Origin: Lodderomyces elongisporus
Taxonomy: Eukaryota > Ascomycota > Pichiomycetes > Serinales > Debaryomycetaceae
Length of the DNA: 64,000 nucleotides
Direction: 5' to 3'
Assembly (NCBI RefSeq): GCF_030384665.1
Contig: NC_083676.1
Coordinates: 1,054,001 to 1,118,000, forward strand
Shown here: positions 18,433 to 28,514 of the stretch, piece after piece
Position numbering within the stretch: position 1 is the stretch's first letter
Layout of the letters: the number at the start of each line of letters is the position of its first letter
Translations under genes and position numbers: made by a program
Notes under the pieces: model-generated
The model's database searches: none
Seen by the model: only the letters and a program-made list of their open reading frames with translations
Told to the model about the DNA's origin: nothing

Positions 18433-21333
18433 TTATAATTTACTGGCTCTAAATCCGTTTAATCGAAACTTGAGATCTTTGTAGATCTTTGTTTCTGGCT
18501 TCCAATGTTCAAAGATCTCGTATAATTCATGGATCTCTTCGGCCCCATTTCGACCCAATCTATTACATGCGATTCCTCGAGATTCTTCTCGATATTCATG
18601 CTCGTCGTTGTCGCCGTCGTCATATGCTGCTCTATTAATGGCATCCGGCCAGTTCTTCTCTACGTTGAACAAGAACCCTCTTAAGCACCACGGCAAAATG
18701 TACGGATTAGTGCCGATCTTACCCACGTTGTACTCTTTAATGTATACTTGATTTGACACTGGTAGTTCACTATTTTCGAAATTGTCATAGTCTATAGTCC
18801 CTTCGTGTGGGATCACCAAATCATCAGTGTCAAGAAAGAACTTGATCCCTAAATCATAAACCTTACCATCGTTATATATCTTAGAATGTCCGCCAGCAGT
18901 CATTGGACCAGCCAACGAAGTGCTCAACTCCTTTATCACGTTATTATCGAAAAACCCCAAGTTCAACAAATTTGTGCACATGGAGACCAACTTTTCAACA
19001 AATTTAGGCGTAAATGACGAATAGTCAATGTAACATGCTCGATAAATATTAGGATGGAAAATATGGGACGCTAGTGCTGAATAAAGAGGAACCAATTGAT
19101 CATTTATCGAGCCAATAAAACAAATTTTGACATTGACATTGATTATAGTCTGAATCGATTCCTTGTAGACAACCGATTGGGTACTGTCAAATTTAGTTAG
19201 CTCAAATAGCTCGTTTAATGAATCGTGCTCAATTGTCGAGTACGCCTTCATGAAAAAAGTCTTGTCTGCTCCATAAAATGGCCCATTATTAATTCCAGCC
19301 ATCCCTAACAAACCAATCCGCTTGTCTATTGGAGACCTCAATATACCCATACGTATAAGTCTTGCCAATAGTATTATTGAAACTACGCATCCCTGTGAGT
19401 GCGATGCAATAAAAATAAAGTCGGCATTATTCAACTCAGCTTCCCATTTTTGCAAAATCTCTGTAAAAAAATTAACCCTGTCAAATATCTTACCCTCTTT
19501 TTCCAATGCAATTTTTTGGATACTGATTTCTGATTTTTCGTCACTTATCAAATTGTTTTCTACGCAGTATCGGATAACGGCTTTCTCGGCTTCATTCGCA
19601 AACTTTAATGAAGTACCTTGTGGAGCTCCAATCAAAGGACGAATCATCTTTGTGGGGAAAAAACCGTGCACACCAATGATTAATATCTTTTTGATCTTCT
19701 TTAATGGTCCAGCTTTGTAATTCACAATTTCTGCATTCAAAGCACGATGCAAAGCCCTCTTCTTGTTCCCCTTGTTGTTGATCAATATATTTCCCATTGC
19801 ATCATTTGTAACTGAAATTGAATTTGGGTCCAGTTGATCATCTTCATATTGTGTTGGTTCAGACTGCTGTTGCGGCAGACCCACCTCTGTATAATATTTG
19901 TTGAAACTGGGCAAGCATGCACGCTTGTGCAAAGGCAATATTGCCAAAGACTTTCCGTAAAGCTTGTATGACTTTTCGTAAAGTAATCCCATCTCGTTTT
20001 CAACTTTACTGGTCTTGCTCGCTTGGTTTTCGGTACTGTCGGGAATGGTTCCAGCTGAGAATCCAAACTTTGTCGAAATCTGATTAAGAAAATGTTTCCA
20101 ATTATTCAAGTCTGTGCGAATAGTTTGACTAGCGTTATTTTGATTTGAGGTGGATGAATTGTGAAAGAAAATGCCTTCATGCGCAGCAGGGAGACAACCA
20201 TCCCAATCTGGAACTATAGTGTTTTCTTTCAAATCCTCATTTTTGCGAGTGTTTATTTTTTTAAACTGAGAGTTTTTGTCATGTGGTTTATACAAAACAG
20301 CATCATCTCCTTTTTGTTGAGAGGGAGTGCGTTTGTTATCATCAATTAATTCTTGTTTGAGAGGTAATGGTGCCGTCGAATTTACTATAGTGTTTGCAAC
20401 AATCAAAGCTGTTTCTCTTTTGTTCGCCTCCTTGCTCGTATCCTTATTTTGAGAAGACTCGGAGTTTGTATCAGTGTTTTGTAAATTGCTATAGTTGTTG
20501 TTAGTGTTGTTGTTAGTGTTAGTGTCGTTGTTGTTGTTAGTGTTAGTGTCGTTGTTGTTTTTAGTGTTGTTGTTGTTGTTAGTGTTGTTGTTGTTGTTAG
20601 TGTTTATACCTACACCTGTATTGTCGTGATTTGGGTTTGTAACATTTCTGTTGTTGCCACTCCATAACCAACTAAGGCCCCTTTTACCGCTGTTTGTATC
20701 CTTTACATGATCATCTACTTCATCTCCACTATCATCTTCAACTACATCATCGCCACTTGTACCCTCGACTTCGTCATCGTCAAACGTACTGTGCTCGTCG
20801 TCAACATCATTTCTCGTATGCTCCTCCTCTATATTTTCCTCTTCTCCTTTTCCATTTCCATTTCCATTTCCTTTTAATGACCATATAGAAGTACCTTGGT
20901 CTTTTTTCCAACCGAGCCAGCTCGTAGAACTTTTGGCCGCGTTAGGCGATAAAGCAGGTTTTTTGTTCTCCAGATTGGCTAGACCCAGATATTTCTGCAG
21001 CAGTAACGGCAATTGCTGTTGTTTCTGTTGTGGCATTTGCCCGGCAAATTCCGCATTCTTGTTCTTTTTGGAGGGCGACATCTTATTCTGTACTGAGATA
21101 TCACTAGTTCGTTTGCTACGAGGCGAAACCATGGTGGCGGTTTTAGTGGTGTCGACGGCCGTCTCGTTGTGGTTACTGTTGTTATTCTTATTATTATCAG
21201 TATTATTATCAGTATTATTATTATTATTTTCAATGCTGGTGGTGGATGTTGTAGAAGGATTTGGCTCTTGTTCAGGCTTGGTTTCGTCCAATCTATTCCA
21301 AAAGCCAAATAAAGTGCTTGTGATATTAGACAT
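18433..21333 (-). CDS. Putative alpha/beta serine hydrolase (lipase-like), YDR444W-like
   Basis: The gene encodes 966 residues. The N-terminal ~350 residues are low-complexity: Asn/Thr runs, acidic stretches, and a serine/proline region that may carry phosphosites. After that comes a lipase-like fold. It opens with ILIIGVHGFFPTKMIRP (oxyanion-type HG motif) and has the nucleophile elbow ASHSQGC with Ser646; the residue two before it is Ser instead of the usual Gly. A candidate acid lies in FIGSINDQLVPLYSAL, and a candidate histidine is in TAGGHSKIY. It resembles S. cerevisiae YDR444W, a hydrolase predicted to act on ester bonds whose substrate I do not know. That gene also lies next to DOT1 (YDR440W) in S. 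cerevisiae, so synteny supports the call. The poly-Asn expansion makes it longer than the relative I remember (687). Confidence 0.85.
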   Translation of the reverse strand: MSNITSTLFGFWNRLDETKPEQEPNPSTTSTTSIENNNNNTDNNTDNNKNNNSNHNETAVDTTKTATMVSPRSKRTSDISVQNKMSPSKKNKNAEFAGQMPQQKQQQLPLLLQKYLGLANLENKKPALSPNAAKSSTSWLGWKKDQGTSIWSLKGNGNGNGKGEEENIEEEHTRNDVDDEHSTFDDDEVEGTSGDDVVEDDSGDEVDDHVKDTNSGKRGLSWLWSGNNRNVTNPNHDNTGVGINTNNNNNTNNNNNTKNNNDTNTNNNNDTNTNNNTNNNYSNLQNTDTNSESSQNKDTSKEANKRETALIVANTIVNSTAPLPLKQELIDDNKRTPSQQKGDDAVLYKPHDKNSQFKKINTRKNEDLKENTIVPDWDGCLPAAHEGIFFHNSSTSNQNNASQTIRTDLNNWKHFLNQISTKFGFSAGTIPDSTENQASKTSKVENEMGLLYEKSYKLYGKSLAILPLHKRACLPSFNKYYTEVGLPQQQSEPTQYEDDQLDPNSISVTNDAMGNILINNKGNKKRALHRALNAEIVNYKAGPLKKIKKILIIGVHGFFPTKMIRPLIGAPQGTSLKFANEAEKAVIRYCVENNLISDEKSEISIQKIALEKEGKIFDRVNFFTEILQKWEAELNNADFIFIASHSQGCVVSIILLARLIRMGILRSPIDKRIGLLGMAGINNGPFYGADKTFFMKAYSTIEHDSLNELFELTKFDSTQSVVYKESIQTIINVNVKICFIGSINDQLVPLYSALASHIFHPNIYRACYIDYSSFTPKFVEKLVSMCTNLLNLGFFDNNVIKELSTSLAGPMTAGGHSKIYNDGKVYDLGIKFFLDTDDLVIPHEGTIDYDNFENSELPVSNQVYIKEYNVGKIGTNPYILPWCLRGFLFNVEKNWPDAINRAAYDDGDNDEHEYREESRGIACNRLGRNGAEEIHELYEIFEHWKPETKIYKDLKFRLNGFRASKL

Positions 21334-21965
21334 TTTTATGCGGGGTAGTGTCGGTTGCCTTAATTAGTTTCTCCTTAAGAAAAAGAAATAGCTAGCAGTA
21401 GAAGTGGTGGTAAAAGCAACGGTGGTGGAGAACCTACTTCGGAATACGGTGTATTCAAAACGTTACTTAATAGCTATTTTACTTGTTTGTCGTTCTAAAA
21501 ATTTTGCTTGTTTGTCCCAAAGTTGTTGTTGGAAATAAAGAAAAGGAAAAGAATATGTTATATGTTGTAGTATATTTCGAAACTAGTGTGCATGCAAAGG
21601 TAGGTAGCAAAAACTGAACAGATAAATACTTATTTTGGAAATATCTTTCTTTTAATTTTTTTCTTTTTTGCTTGTAATTTCCAGTTTCTAGTTTCTAAAT
21701 TTTTAAAATTTTCTTTTTTTTTTTTTCTAACCAACAACTTGTAAATGCTTTCATCATCAACTTGTAAATGCTTTCATCATCAAATGGTACATACCTTTGG
21801 GTTCTCTAAATACACGTTTGATGTCAAAATTTCAGATCAATAAGGGACCATTTAGATTTAAGTAGAGCTTAGAAAAAGAAAAAGAAAAAGAAAAAGAAAA
21901 AAGAAAAAAGAAAAAGAGAAAGCCAGCTTTGACTTGCTACTTTGAATACTATAATATGTTTATGA
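21334..21965. other. Intergenic region hydrolase - CHA1 with 23-bp duplication
   Basis: No gene is seen. A 23-bp sequence starting ACTTGTAAATG is perfectly duplicated in tandem (21737-21759 and 21760-21782). An (AAAAAG)n purine tract lies at about 21868-21915, in the 3' flank of CHA1. Confidence 0.7.
21737..21782. repeat. Perfect 23-bp tandem duplication
   Basis: Two identical adjacent copies of a 23-bp unit, beginning ACTTGTAAATG and ending TCATCATCA. It is not AT-simple, so the duplication looks recent. Confidence 0.9.
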
Positions 21966-23006
21966 TTATTTTGTCGAGTTTCTAGTCATTTGTCTATACT
22001 GTTTTATGATCTCCTCGTTGATACCGGAGCCTCCGCATACAATGACGATAATTATATCATCCTTCTCCAAACCTTGAAAGTAGTTTAAAAACTCTTTTCT
22101 CTGGAAAACTGTAGCAACGGCAGCTCCACATGCAGGTTCCACCTGGTACCCCAAAGTGTCGTAAAGATCAAGAGTCCCCTGTATGGCATCTAAATCGTCA
22201 ATTAAACCAAGGTATGTTTTGTGTGCTTTGTAATTTTCCCAAGCTTTAGCTGAAAGGTAGGGAGAGCCCAAGGAACTGGCCAATGTCTTTACACTCTTTA
22301 AATGAACAACCTGGCCATTCATGACCGTCTCATTAAAAGTTGGGGCTTGTTTAGTCTCCATTGCCAAGACTGGGACATTGTAAGATCTTAACCCTTCAAC
22401 GACACCATTGTATAGACCACCGCCCCCAACAGAACATATAACACCTTTCACTTTATCAAAGTTTGGTAACTGGTTTTCCAAAAGGATTTCACTGACTATC
22501 TTACTATGCCCTTCCCAAATTAATGGATCATCAAAAGGATGACAATATATAGCCTCAACATCATCTCCAACGGACTTGATGATTGTTTCCCTTAAATGTT
22601 GGTCTGCCTCGCCCCAGTGCTCGCCATGAATAATGACTGTGGCTCCCAATTCTTCTAATTTTGCAATTACATTTGCTTTTGAAACTTTTGGAAGTACAAC
22701 AGTACACTTGACATTGAAGAATCTGGCAGCATATGCTGCTGCTAGACCTGCATTCCCACCAGAAGATGAAAACACAATTATACTCTTTTTGTTCGATTTC
22801 TCGGCCTCTTCAATTTTCCTTGCAACTAAATAGCCGATACCTCGAAGTTTGAAACTTCCAGATGGTTGCTCAAGCTCATTTTTGAAAAAGATCCGACAAG
22901 GTGCAGAATTGATTTTATCTGTAACTTCAACAAAAGACGTTTTAATCGAGGGCAACTTCATTATAGGTGTGTGAAGTTGCAAACAAACATAAAATTTATA
23001 ATTCAC
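21966..23006 (-). CDS. CHA1: L-serine/L-threonine dehydratase (PLP enzyme), Cha1-like
   Basis: The gene encodes 346 residues (yeast Cha1 360). This fold-type II PLP enzyme deaminates serine to pyruvate and threonine to 2-oxobutyrate; in yeast it is the catabolic, serine/threonine-induced enzyme. The Schiff-base lysine is Lys53 in PSGSFKLRG. The substrate loop is SSSGGNAG (80-87), the phosphate-binding glycine loop is SVGGGGLYN (192-200), and the EPACGAA and VCGGSGIN motifs follow. No C-terminal ACT/regulatory domain is present, as expected for the catabolic type. The first Met was kept because THTPIM-like residues before Met16 correspond to the TPLL region of Cha1. Met16 would remove that. 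The gene is divergent from RAD33 across 497 bp. Confidence 0.9.
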   Translation of the reverse strand: MNYKFYVCLQLHTPIMKLPSIKTSFVEVTDKINSAPCRIFFKNELEQPSGSFKLRGIGYLVARKIEEAEKSNKKSIIVFSSSGGNAGLAAAYAARFFNVKCTVVLPKVSKANVIAKLEELGATVIIHGEHWGEADQHLRETIIKSVGDDVEAIYCHPFDDPLIWEGHSKIVSEILLENQLPNFDKVKGVICSVGGGGLYNGVVEGLRSYNVPVLAMETKQAPTFNETVMNGQVVHLKSVKTLASSLGSPYLSAKAWENYKAHKTYLGLIDDLDAIQGTLDLYDTLGYQVEPACGAAVATVFQRKEFLNYFQGLEKDDIIIVIVCGGSGINEEIIKQYRQMTRNSTK

Positions 23007-23503
23007 GTATCTAAGATCTGCTTTTCCAACTTGTCCGTCTATTTCTAATTGTTTTCATCCTTCTCTACCTTTCCTTGTTTTGTTCACTTCTTCATTTTCA
23101 TTGAAAATTAAAAATAAAAAAAAAGAAAGAGAAAGAGAAAGAGAAAATAGATTTTTCTCTTTTCGTATCACAATGCTGCGAAATTCAAGTTTCAGATACG
23201 AATACAAAGGCGATAACGGCTTATTTTCCGTTGCCTTATATTTGGGAGGGCCATAAAAAAAAAATTCCCGCATTAGCGGAGATACGCATTTGCACGCGCG
23301 CGCGTGTGTGTGTGTGTGTGCGGATAGTTAACGCCTAAGAAATGAAGAGAAAAAAAGAAGAAAAAGAAAAAAGGAAAAGGAAAAAGGAAAAAGGAAAAGC
23401 GTCATTATATTTTATGCTAAAGCTTTGCGCTGTAAAGAAGCAACAAAATCATCGTTATCTGCCGTTGCAAGATATCAATTGATGTGTTCCTTTTCACTTT
23501 TAA
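23007..23503. other. Divergent promoter region CHA1 / RAD33
   Basis: No gene is seen. It contains a CG/TG alternating tract at 23291-23322, (GAAAGA)n at about 23121-23146, and an A/G-rich tract at 23345-23400 ahead of RAD33. Confidence 0.65.
23291..23322. repeat. Alternating (CG)n(TG)n tract, Z-DNA potential
   Basis: An uninterrupted pyrimidine-purine alternation of 32 bp: TGCA, then CG repeats, then TG repeats, ending TGCG. It lies 180 bp upstream of RAD33. CG/TG alternation is the classic Z-DNA-prone composition. Confidence 0.85.
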
Positions 23504-24229
23504 ATGACACCAAAGAGGAAAAAAGGACAATTCGCATTGTCAGGGTCGTATTCTCTGGTAGACCCAGAATTGGAAGATGAAATTTTGGAGGTCTACACTA
23601 ATTATATGGACAGCCAAATGGATTTGAAAGAGGTAGAACAAGATCTAGCATTGCGAGATCTACCACAAATGTTCAGCATGCTAAACATTCCTTCCTGTTT
23701 TACAAAGGATATAGAGGCTGCCATCGACTACTATTATGACATTATGAAAAGCAAAAAGAGCTCGATGATTGATCGCACCAACCGGAAACAGAATATTACG
23801 ATGTACATGATTGAAGCCTACACTATTACGCCATCGTCAGTCAAAGTGGTGGACGACGTCTTAGACATTGTTGATATTGATAAGCTTATAAACAATTTGA
23901 ACAGGTTGCTCAAATTTCGAAATAACTACTCCCATATAAGAGCCAGCTGGGCCCTCTTTTTTGCTGATGGTGCGGACTACTACAACGCAAACCATGAAAA
24001 TTATAAATTGGACTTGCCTGGTTTAAAAGCAGTAAAGACAAAATTGGGGTTGGACAATGATTTGCTGAATGGTGGTATGATAAGCGACTCGTTCTTGATT
24101 GACATGTTGGGCTGTAGTCAACACGATTCAAAAGATCGACTATTAAATTTCGATTTTGATCAGAGGGGTGCTTGTGTTACAATCAAAGATTTTGCCGAAA
24201 TATTAGGAAGAATTGGCGAGTATGATTAG
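23504..24229 (+). CDS. RAD33: Centrin-like nucleotide excision repair protein Rad33
   Basis: The gene encodes 241 residues (yeast Rad33 177). Rad33 is an EF-hand-shaped, non-calcium-binding partner of the Rad4 damage-recognition factor. The start fits: basic TPKRKK, then ELEDEILEVYTNYMD, DLPQMFSMLNIP and near the C-terminus TIKDFAEILGRIGEYD. The spacing of helices and hydrophobic residues is that of paired EF-hands, but the loops lack the Asp/Asn/Glu pattern needed for calcium. The match to S. cerevisiae Rad33 is weak over the middle (a ~40-residue insertion after about residue 70) but clear at both ends. Nearby homologues of ERV25 (YML012W), MRPL39 (YML009C) and YML018C support it, because RAD33 is YML011C. 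Confidence 0.8.
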   Translation: MTPKRKKGQFALSGSYSLVDPELEDEILEVYTNYMDSQMDLKEVEQDLALRDLPQMFSMLNIPSCFTKDIEAAIDYYYDIMKSKKSSMIDRTNRKQNITMYMIEAYTITPSSVKVVDDVLDIVDIDKLINNLNRLLKFRNNYSHIRASWALFFADGADYYNANHENYKLDLPGLKAVKTKLGLDNDLLNGGMISDSFLIDMLGCSQHDSKDRLLNFDFDQRGACVTIKDFAEILGRIGEYD

Positions 24230-24335
24230 TTTCCCAAAACAAAACAAAAAAAGAGAAAAAAAAAAAGAAGGAAGCAGCAAAAGAATGTAGTGGAGGGGTA
24301 AAAAGAGAGAGGGAGAGAGAGGTGTCGCAAAGCGC

Positions 24336-24418
24336 AGTCACGAGTGACAAGTGTACGACTGCTGAGCATCGGTTTGAGCTAGTAGCTCACCGATACCAGC
24401 GGTTTGTGGTTCGTGACT
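24336..24418. other. Nested hairpin I
   Basis: The outer stem is AGTCACGA (24336-24343) pairing perfectly with TCGTGACT (24411-24418), extendable by G-U pairs. The inner stem is ATCGGT (24368-24373) with ACCGAT (24389-24394), stacked on GAGCT/AGCTC with a 3-nt loop. This could be an RNA fold or a cruciform. Confidence 0.6.
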
Positions 24419-24512
24419 TGATAGGCTATATTCCAACTAAGTGTAATTGTCAATGATCACACCTATAAAGGTCTCAATGCTCATAAGTTAAGAGAGTAAA
24501 TTGTCTCATACA

Positions 24513-24570
24513 AAGTCACTAGTAAGGAGAATCGTGAGAGTGTACACTCCACACGTTCACCTAGTGATTT
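24513..24570. other. Nested hairpin II
   Basis: The outer stem is AAGTCACTAG (24513-24522) with CTAGTGATTT (24561-24570), with one G-U pair. The inner stem is CGTG (24533-24536) with CACG (24552-24555) around a perfect 12-bp palindrome GAGTGTACACTC (24538-24549). Its design parallels hairpin I, 100 bp away. Confidence 0.6.
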
Positions 24571-26100
24571 GTGTTCAATGTAGTTGACCGTCTAAATTAT
24601 GTATTTTACCGATAATTCTATATAATAGTGATGAATTTATTTTACCACTTCTCGTTCCTATTTATATAAACTCATCTCGTTTGAAGTTTCAAGTTTCCCA
24701 TGTCGTGCAATATTCTCCGAATATTCACTTAGCGGAAACGAGGGCACAGAGCGTCCAGTGTGTGTCGCACTGTGACACCATACCATTCTCCATTTTTTTT
24801 TCTCCAAAAATTCATTTCAAATTTCACGTGACTCTGTCATAAGTTTAAATTTACAAAAAAATTGATACTGTAAACATTTTGTATCACGTGACTTTAATCT
24901 TTTCCGTTTATTTTTCTTTTTTTTTTATATGCATTTGCCCCAGCCCTTAGAGAAGAAGAACGGAAAAAAAAAATTTGAAATTGAAATTGAAGTGCAATCA
25001 CGAGAAAGAGAGAGAGAGAGAGAGAGAAACGCCAAATCAACAAGCTGAAGTTGCTAACTTAGTCTCTTCTTTCCTGGTCATCGAAACCACTAATTTCGCA
25101 AATAATTCACCACTTCGATTTTTCTAGCACCTTTGAATGTATAGAGTTTGTAGCTAATACACTGAAAAACACTTTAAAAGAGTCAATGGGGGTAAAGCAT
25201 TTTTTTTTCCTCTTTAATTATTAGATAGATAAGGACCTTTTAATTGGTGAATTCAGTACTAGTATGTAATTTTAATCTTAATCACAATAGATTCTATTCT
25301 ATTGACAGAGAATGTAGGGAGAAAATCTTCATCTGGTTCAAGCTGGCTTTGTTAGCTGTTGCGTAAAGCTGCAATGTGAATCTTGATCTCTTCTTCAATA
25401 AACATGTTGATGGGAGTAATTTCATTTTCCAGAAAAGAATTGAAAAGTGTAATAAGATTACAACTTTGATTGAAATCCAAACAAAAAATTTGTATTTTGA
25501 CATACCTAAACATGGTACATTACACAAAAGGAAATATGATTAATAGAACACAATCGATTGATGATGAAAACTATAATGCACTACATAAATATGTGTAATT
25601 CATATACATAGAGTGTAGACTCTATATACATATATGAATATATCTTACTCAAATTCAAATCAGTTTTCATCAACGCCATTTCACCTGTCAACAAAAACTT
25701 CAGTTGAGTCGTTTCGGTCTCTTTGTAGGGAGATGTGTTGAACAAATATAGCTGCCTTATTTTGTGTAATTATATTAACTAGACGCGAATCGCCTTGATT
25801 GAGAAACATAATTGGTTTTGCTATATATAAATATATATATGTATATACGTATATATATATACACATAAATATATATATATATATATTTCTTTTATATCTC
25901 CATCCTCCTATGTTAAAGCCGCAGGTTTTTCCTTTTCCTTTTCCTTTTCCTTTTCCTTTAGTTTTTTTTTTTTTTTAATAATACAAGGAAACAACACTAT
26001 TTCCACACCTCCTACACATACTCTTGATTAACTTGAAGCTCCATGACGGATAATATTTATAATTAACTCCTCCTTCCTCTCTCTCCAAGAAATACCACTT

Positions 26101-28353
26101 ATGCTCTCACTAGAATTATACAAACAGCTTCAGACGAGCTTTATTGATTGTGTAATTCCAGACCTTAAAGAGGATTCAATTAATCTCAATAAATTTGCAC
26201 TACTAGATGATTTATTAACAGTACTCGAAGCATCATTTAAAGTGGAATTCAACACAGCTTTCTTTTATCGTGCAAGTAATTCAAAGAATGACTCACAACA
26301 AAATAGCCAATATTTTCCCTCAACGAATGTAATGCACATCCTTTTCACGCTAGCATCAAGGTCAGACAAGTGCAATTGGACTGTAACACAATCTTACACA
26401 AAAAATGGTATAAGTGAATCACTCAGTCAAGTCAAACAATCAAACGCATACTATAGAAAGTTATCTTATAAACTGTCTTTGAGTTGCAGAAGTTTAGCTT
26501 TGTTGAAGCAGTATGTTGCCAAGGCAATAGAAAATCCCATTGACAATACTCAATTATATCAGTTGTTGATGGATGTGATCTCAGACTTGGTAATGAGGCC
26601 GAGTTTCAAATCACAATTTCCCCACAAGAAGATTAGCGACTTTTATAAAACTGCAAAGCGAAATTATCAAGATGACAATGTCACAGGTGAAGATGGAAAA
26701 AATATATTGAAGAAGCGACGAAAATCGTACACCAATCGATCAAAAGAAGAAATAGAGACTGATGATTTGGTGTTGAGTGACTCACAAGAAGACTCTGATA
26801 CGGAAATTCGAATTGCAAGATGCACATTGGATGGAAATAAGCCGATTCAAGGGAAGCAAATTTTGACAGACATGGGAAGGAAGAGCCATCAGCAGGAACA
26901 CGAGGAACACGAGGAACATGAGGAACACGAGGAACATGAGGAACATGGGGAGCAAATGGAGCAGCTAAATCACGATGCGCAAGTGGGCAATTTACCCACA
27001 ATTGAAAAGGTGACGACACGACCTTTAGAAGCATGGAATGGTCTCAGAGTGTACGACGAACCATTATTAAAGGATAAATTGATTATTGATAATGGGTTTA
27101 ATATTTGGAAACTAATCAACTGGACATTTTACTGTGCTGGACTTTCATCAAACTATTACTATGGCGTCGAATCAAATTGCTCGTCAATCTATAAAGCAGA
27201 AGCGAGGCTTTTGGATACCATATTTGATTTTCTCGAGGCAAATTTGGTTATGGAGTTAAAACGACTAATGCACCTGGAGGACCCTTACTTGCAATTGTCA
27301 AAGTTGACGACTGGTGAGAAGAAAATGATGATTTCACACGTGGAAAATAGCTCCAACATTTTGTTTCTGAAACTTATAAAAACCTTGGGCCATTTCCGAA
27401 GCCTGTACTATGATAGAATAGTGGAATATGTTTTTAATGGTCTTGCTGCTCGACTGACAGGTATGCCCGATGCTTGCTACCAACACGAAGCTGCTCTTGT
27501 AAAAAAGGAGGCAAGAGCAAAAAACACACAACAAAGTAAGAATAGCAGTGATTATAGAAGATGCAAAGTAAACGACAATTTGGATTCAATGAACCTTCGG
27601 TTTAAAATGAGTCTTGTGACACATCACTGGAGTCTCATCTTTACTGAAACTATTGTTATTGAAAAAAAAGACAAGCTTAACATAAACCAAAGGCACTCTC
27701 CACTTGAACTGAATAATTTTTTAGGTTACTTGAGCGAAAAGCTTTCAACACTAGACTTTAAGTACTTTGAAGCTTTTTATTTTGCTTCATATTATGAATC
27801 AAAAATCACCAAAACCTATAAAGACTTTTTTCTTATGCAGCTATCATGCAAGTTTCTTCTGGATGCCTTATCATCTTCAAATAATGATTACAACTTGAAG
27901 CATCGGTCATTTTGTAATGATAATGCATCATTGATTGAGGATGAGAATCTCAATACGATATTAGATTGGATCCAAGATACAGCTACTTATTCTCTGGTGA
28001 CAGAAAATGAATTATGGAGAAGTTTTGGAGAATTTTATCAGATGTGGTTGAAGGTGAATTTTGTTCTAGAGTGGTTGATCCTATGGGTAATACAAGATTT
28101 CAAACAACAAACTTCCCACCAAATTTTCCTTAAGAGATTAAACACATTAGAGGAGGCGTTTACCGCATCTGATCACTTGCGACAGAAAGAGTTTTTCAAA
28201 TTTGTTAAACTTTGTACTAAATCAAAAGAAAGGAAGAGTTCTAATTCCAAAACCAAGTTGAGATTTGATATCAATGAAGCAGACGCGAGTTTTTACAAGG
28301 CTAACTTTTCAAAATGTGATACATTTACATCAATATTGAAGCGTTTCGTATAA
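26101..28353 (+). CDS. Unrecognised 750-residue protein, probably nuclear (possible Nse5-like)
   Basis: I do not recognise this protein with confidence. It is predicted all-helical, with no signal peptide or membrane segment. A polybasic KKRRKS near residue 206 looks like a nuclear signal. It is followed by an acidic, Ser/Asp-rich linker and a Glu-Glu-His repeat (about residues 263-278) made by a GAGGAACAC nine-base repeat. The folded parts are about 1-185 and 315-720 (e.g. NIWKLINWTFYCAGL, LLDTIFDFLEANLVMELKRL). The order of helices and a few words (HILFTLAS, INWTF, LDTIFDFLE) recall the fast-evolving Smc5/6 subunit Nse5. In S. cerevisiae Nse5 is YML023C, next to UNG1 (YML021C), but this is weak. 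Length close to Hpr1 is a coincidence: I see no Hpr1 similarity. The TA/CCTTTT-rich leader ends just before the chosen ATG. Confidence 0.8.
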   Translation: MLSLELYKQLQTSFIDCVIPDLKEDSINLNKFALLDDLLTVLEASFKVEFNTAFFYRASNSKNDSQQNSQYFPSTNVMHILFTLASRSDKCNWTVTQSYTKNGISESLSQVKQSNAYYRKLSYKLSLSCRSLALLKQYVAKAIENPIDNTQLYQLLMDVISDLVMRPSFKSQFPHKKISDFYKTAKRNYQDDNVTGEDGKNILKKRRKSYTNRSKEEIETDDLVLSDSQEDSDTEIRIARCTLDGNKPIQGKQILTDMGRKSHQQEHEEHEEHEEHEEHEEHGEQMEQLNHDAQVGNLPTIEKVTTRPLEAWNGLRVYDEPLLKDKLIIDNGFNIWKLINWTFYCAGLSSNYYYGVESNCSSIYKAEARLLDTIFDFLEANLVMELKRLMHLEDPYLQLSKLTTGEKKMMISHVENSSNILFLKLIKTLGHFRSLYYDRIVEYVFNGLAARLTGMPDACYQHEAALVKKEARAKNTQQSKNSSDYRRCKVNDNLDSMNLRFKMSLVTHHWSLIFTETIVIEKKDKLNINQRHSPLELNNFLGYLSEKLSTLDFKYFEAFYFASYYESKITKTYKDFFLMQLSCKFLLDALSSSNNDYNLKHRSFCNDNASLIEDENLNTILDWIQDTATYSLVTENELWRSFGEFYQMWLKVNFVLEWLILWVIQDFKQQTSHQIFLKRLNTLEEAFTASDHLRQKEFFKFVKLCTKSKERKSSNSKTKLRFDINEADASFYKANFSKCDTFTSILKRFV

Positions 28354-28514
28354 AAAGAAAGATTCCTGTTAGATGTACCTAAAATTGATTTTCGATAATC
28401 ATAAAGTTTCTTGAAAAAAATATATAAAAAAAAGAAAAGCACTTTATTTTATTTTCCCCACCCCCCTTCATAATAAACTGTTTTTTTCTTATGTCCTTTT
28501 TCTTTGAATAAAAC

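Larger units (their letters stand above)
24323..24777. mobile_element. Candidate solo LTR (or structured RNA locus), 455 bp
   Basis: The element begins TGTCGCA and ends TGTGACA, which are near-perfect inverted termini (TGTCrCA) with the TG...CA ends of retrotransposon LTRs. Internal TATA-like sites (TATATAATA near 24620, TTTATATAAAC near 24660) fit an LTR promoter. Base composition is clearly more balanced than the flanks. I could not find a 5-bp target-site duplication (AGAGG versus CCATA), so an old solo LTR or a non-LTR explanation remains open. It also contains two strong nested hairpins, described separately, which are unusual for an LTR. Confidence 0.35.
24230..26100. other. 1.9-kb intergenic region with structured element and TA tracts
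   Basis: No protein gene is seen. It contains the 455-bp TGTCGCA...TGTGACA element (24323-24777), two TCACGTGA octamers (24824-24831, 24884-24891), an (AG)n run at about 25008-25027, long TA tracts (about 25820-25885), and a (CCTTTT)n tract (about 25928-25960) shortly before the next gene. This is the largest gap in the dense part of the window. Confidence 0.65.

Noticed and set aside
21737..21782. 23-bp duplication as a telomere-like repeat (CUG-clade telomere units are often 23 bp)
   Set aside because: Only the length agrees. The sequence has no G-rich strand and does not resemble telomere units I know.
26101..28353. Assignment as HPR1 (THO complex) because of equal length
   Set aside because: No similarity to Hpr1 sequence as I remember it. 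Length match alone is not evidence.
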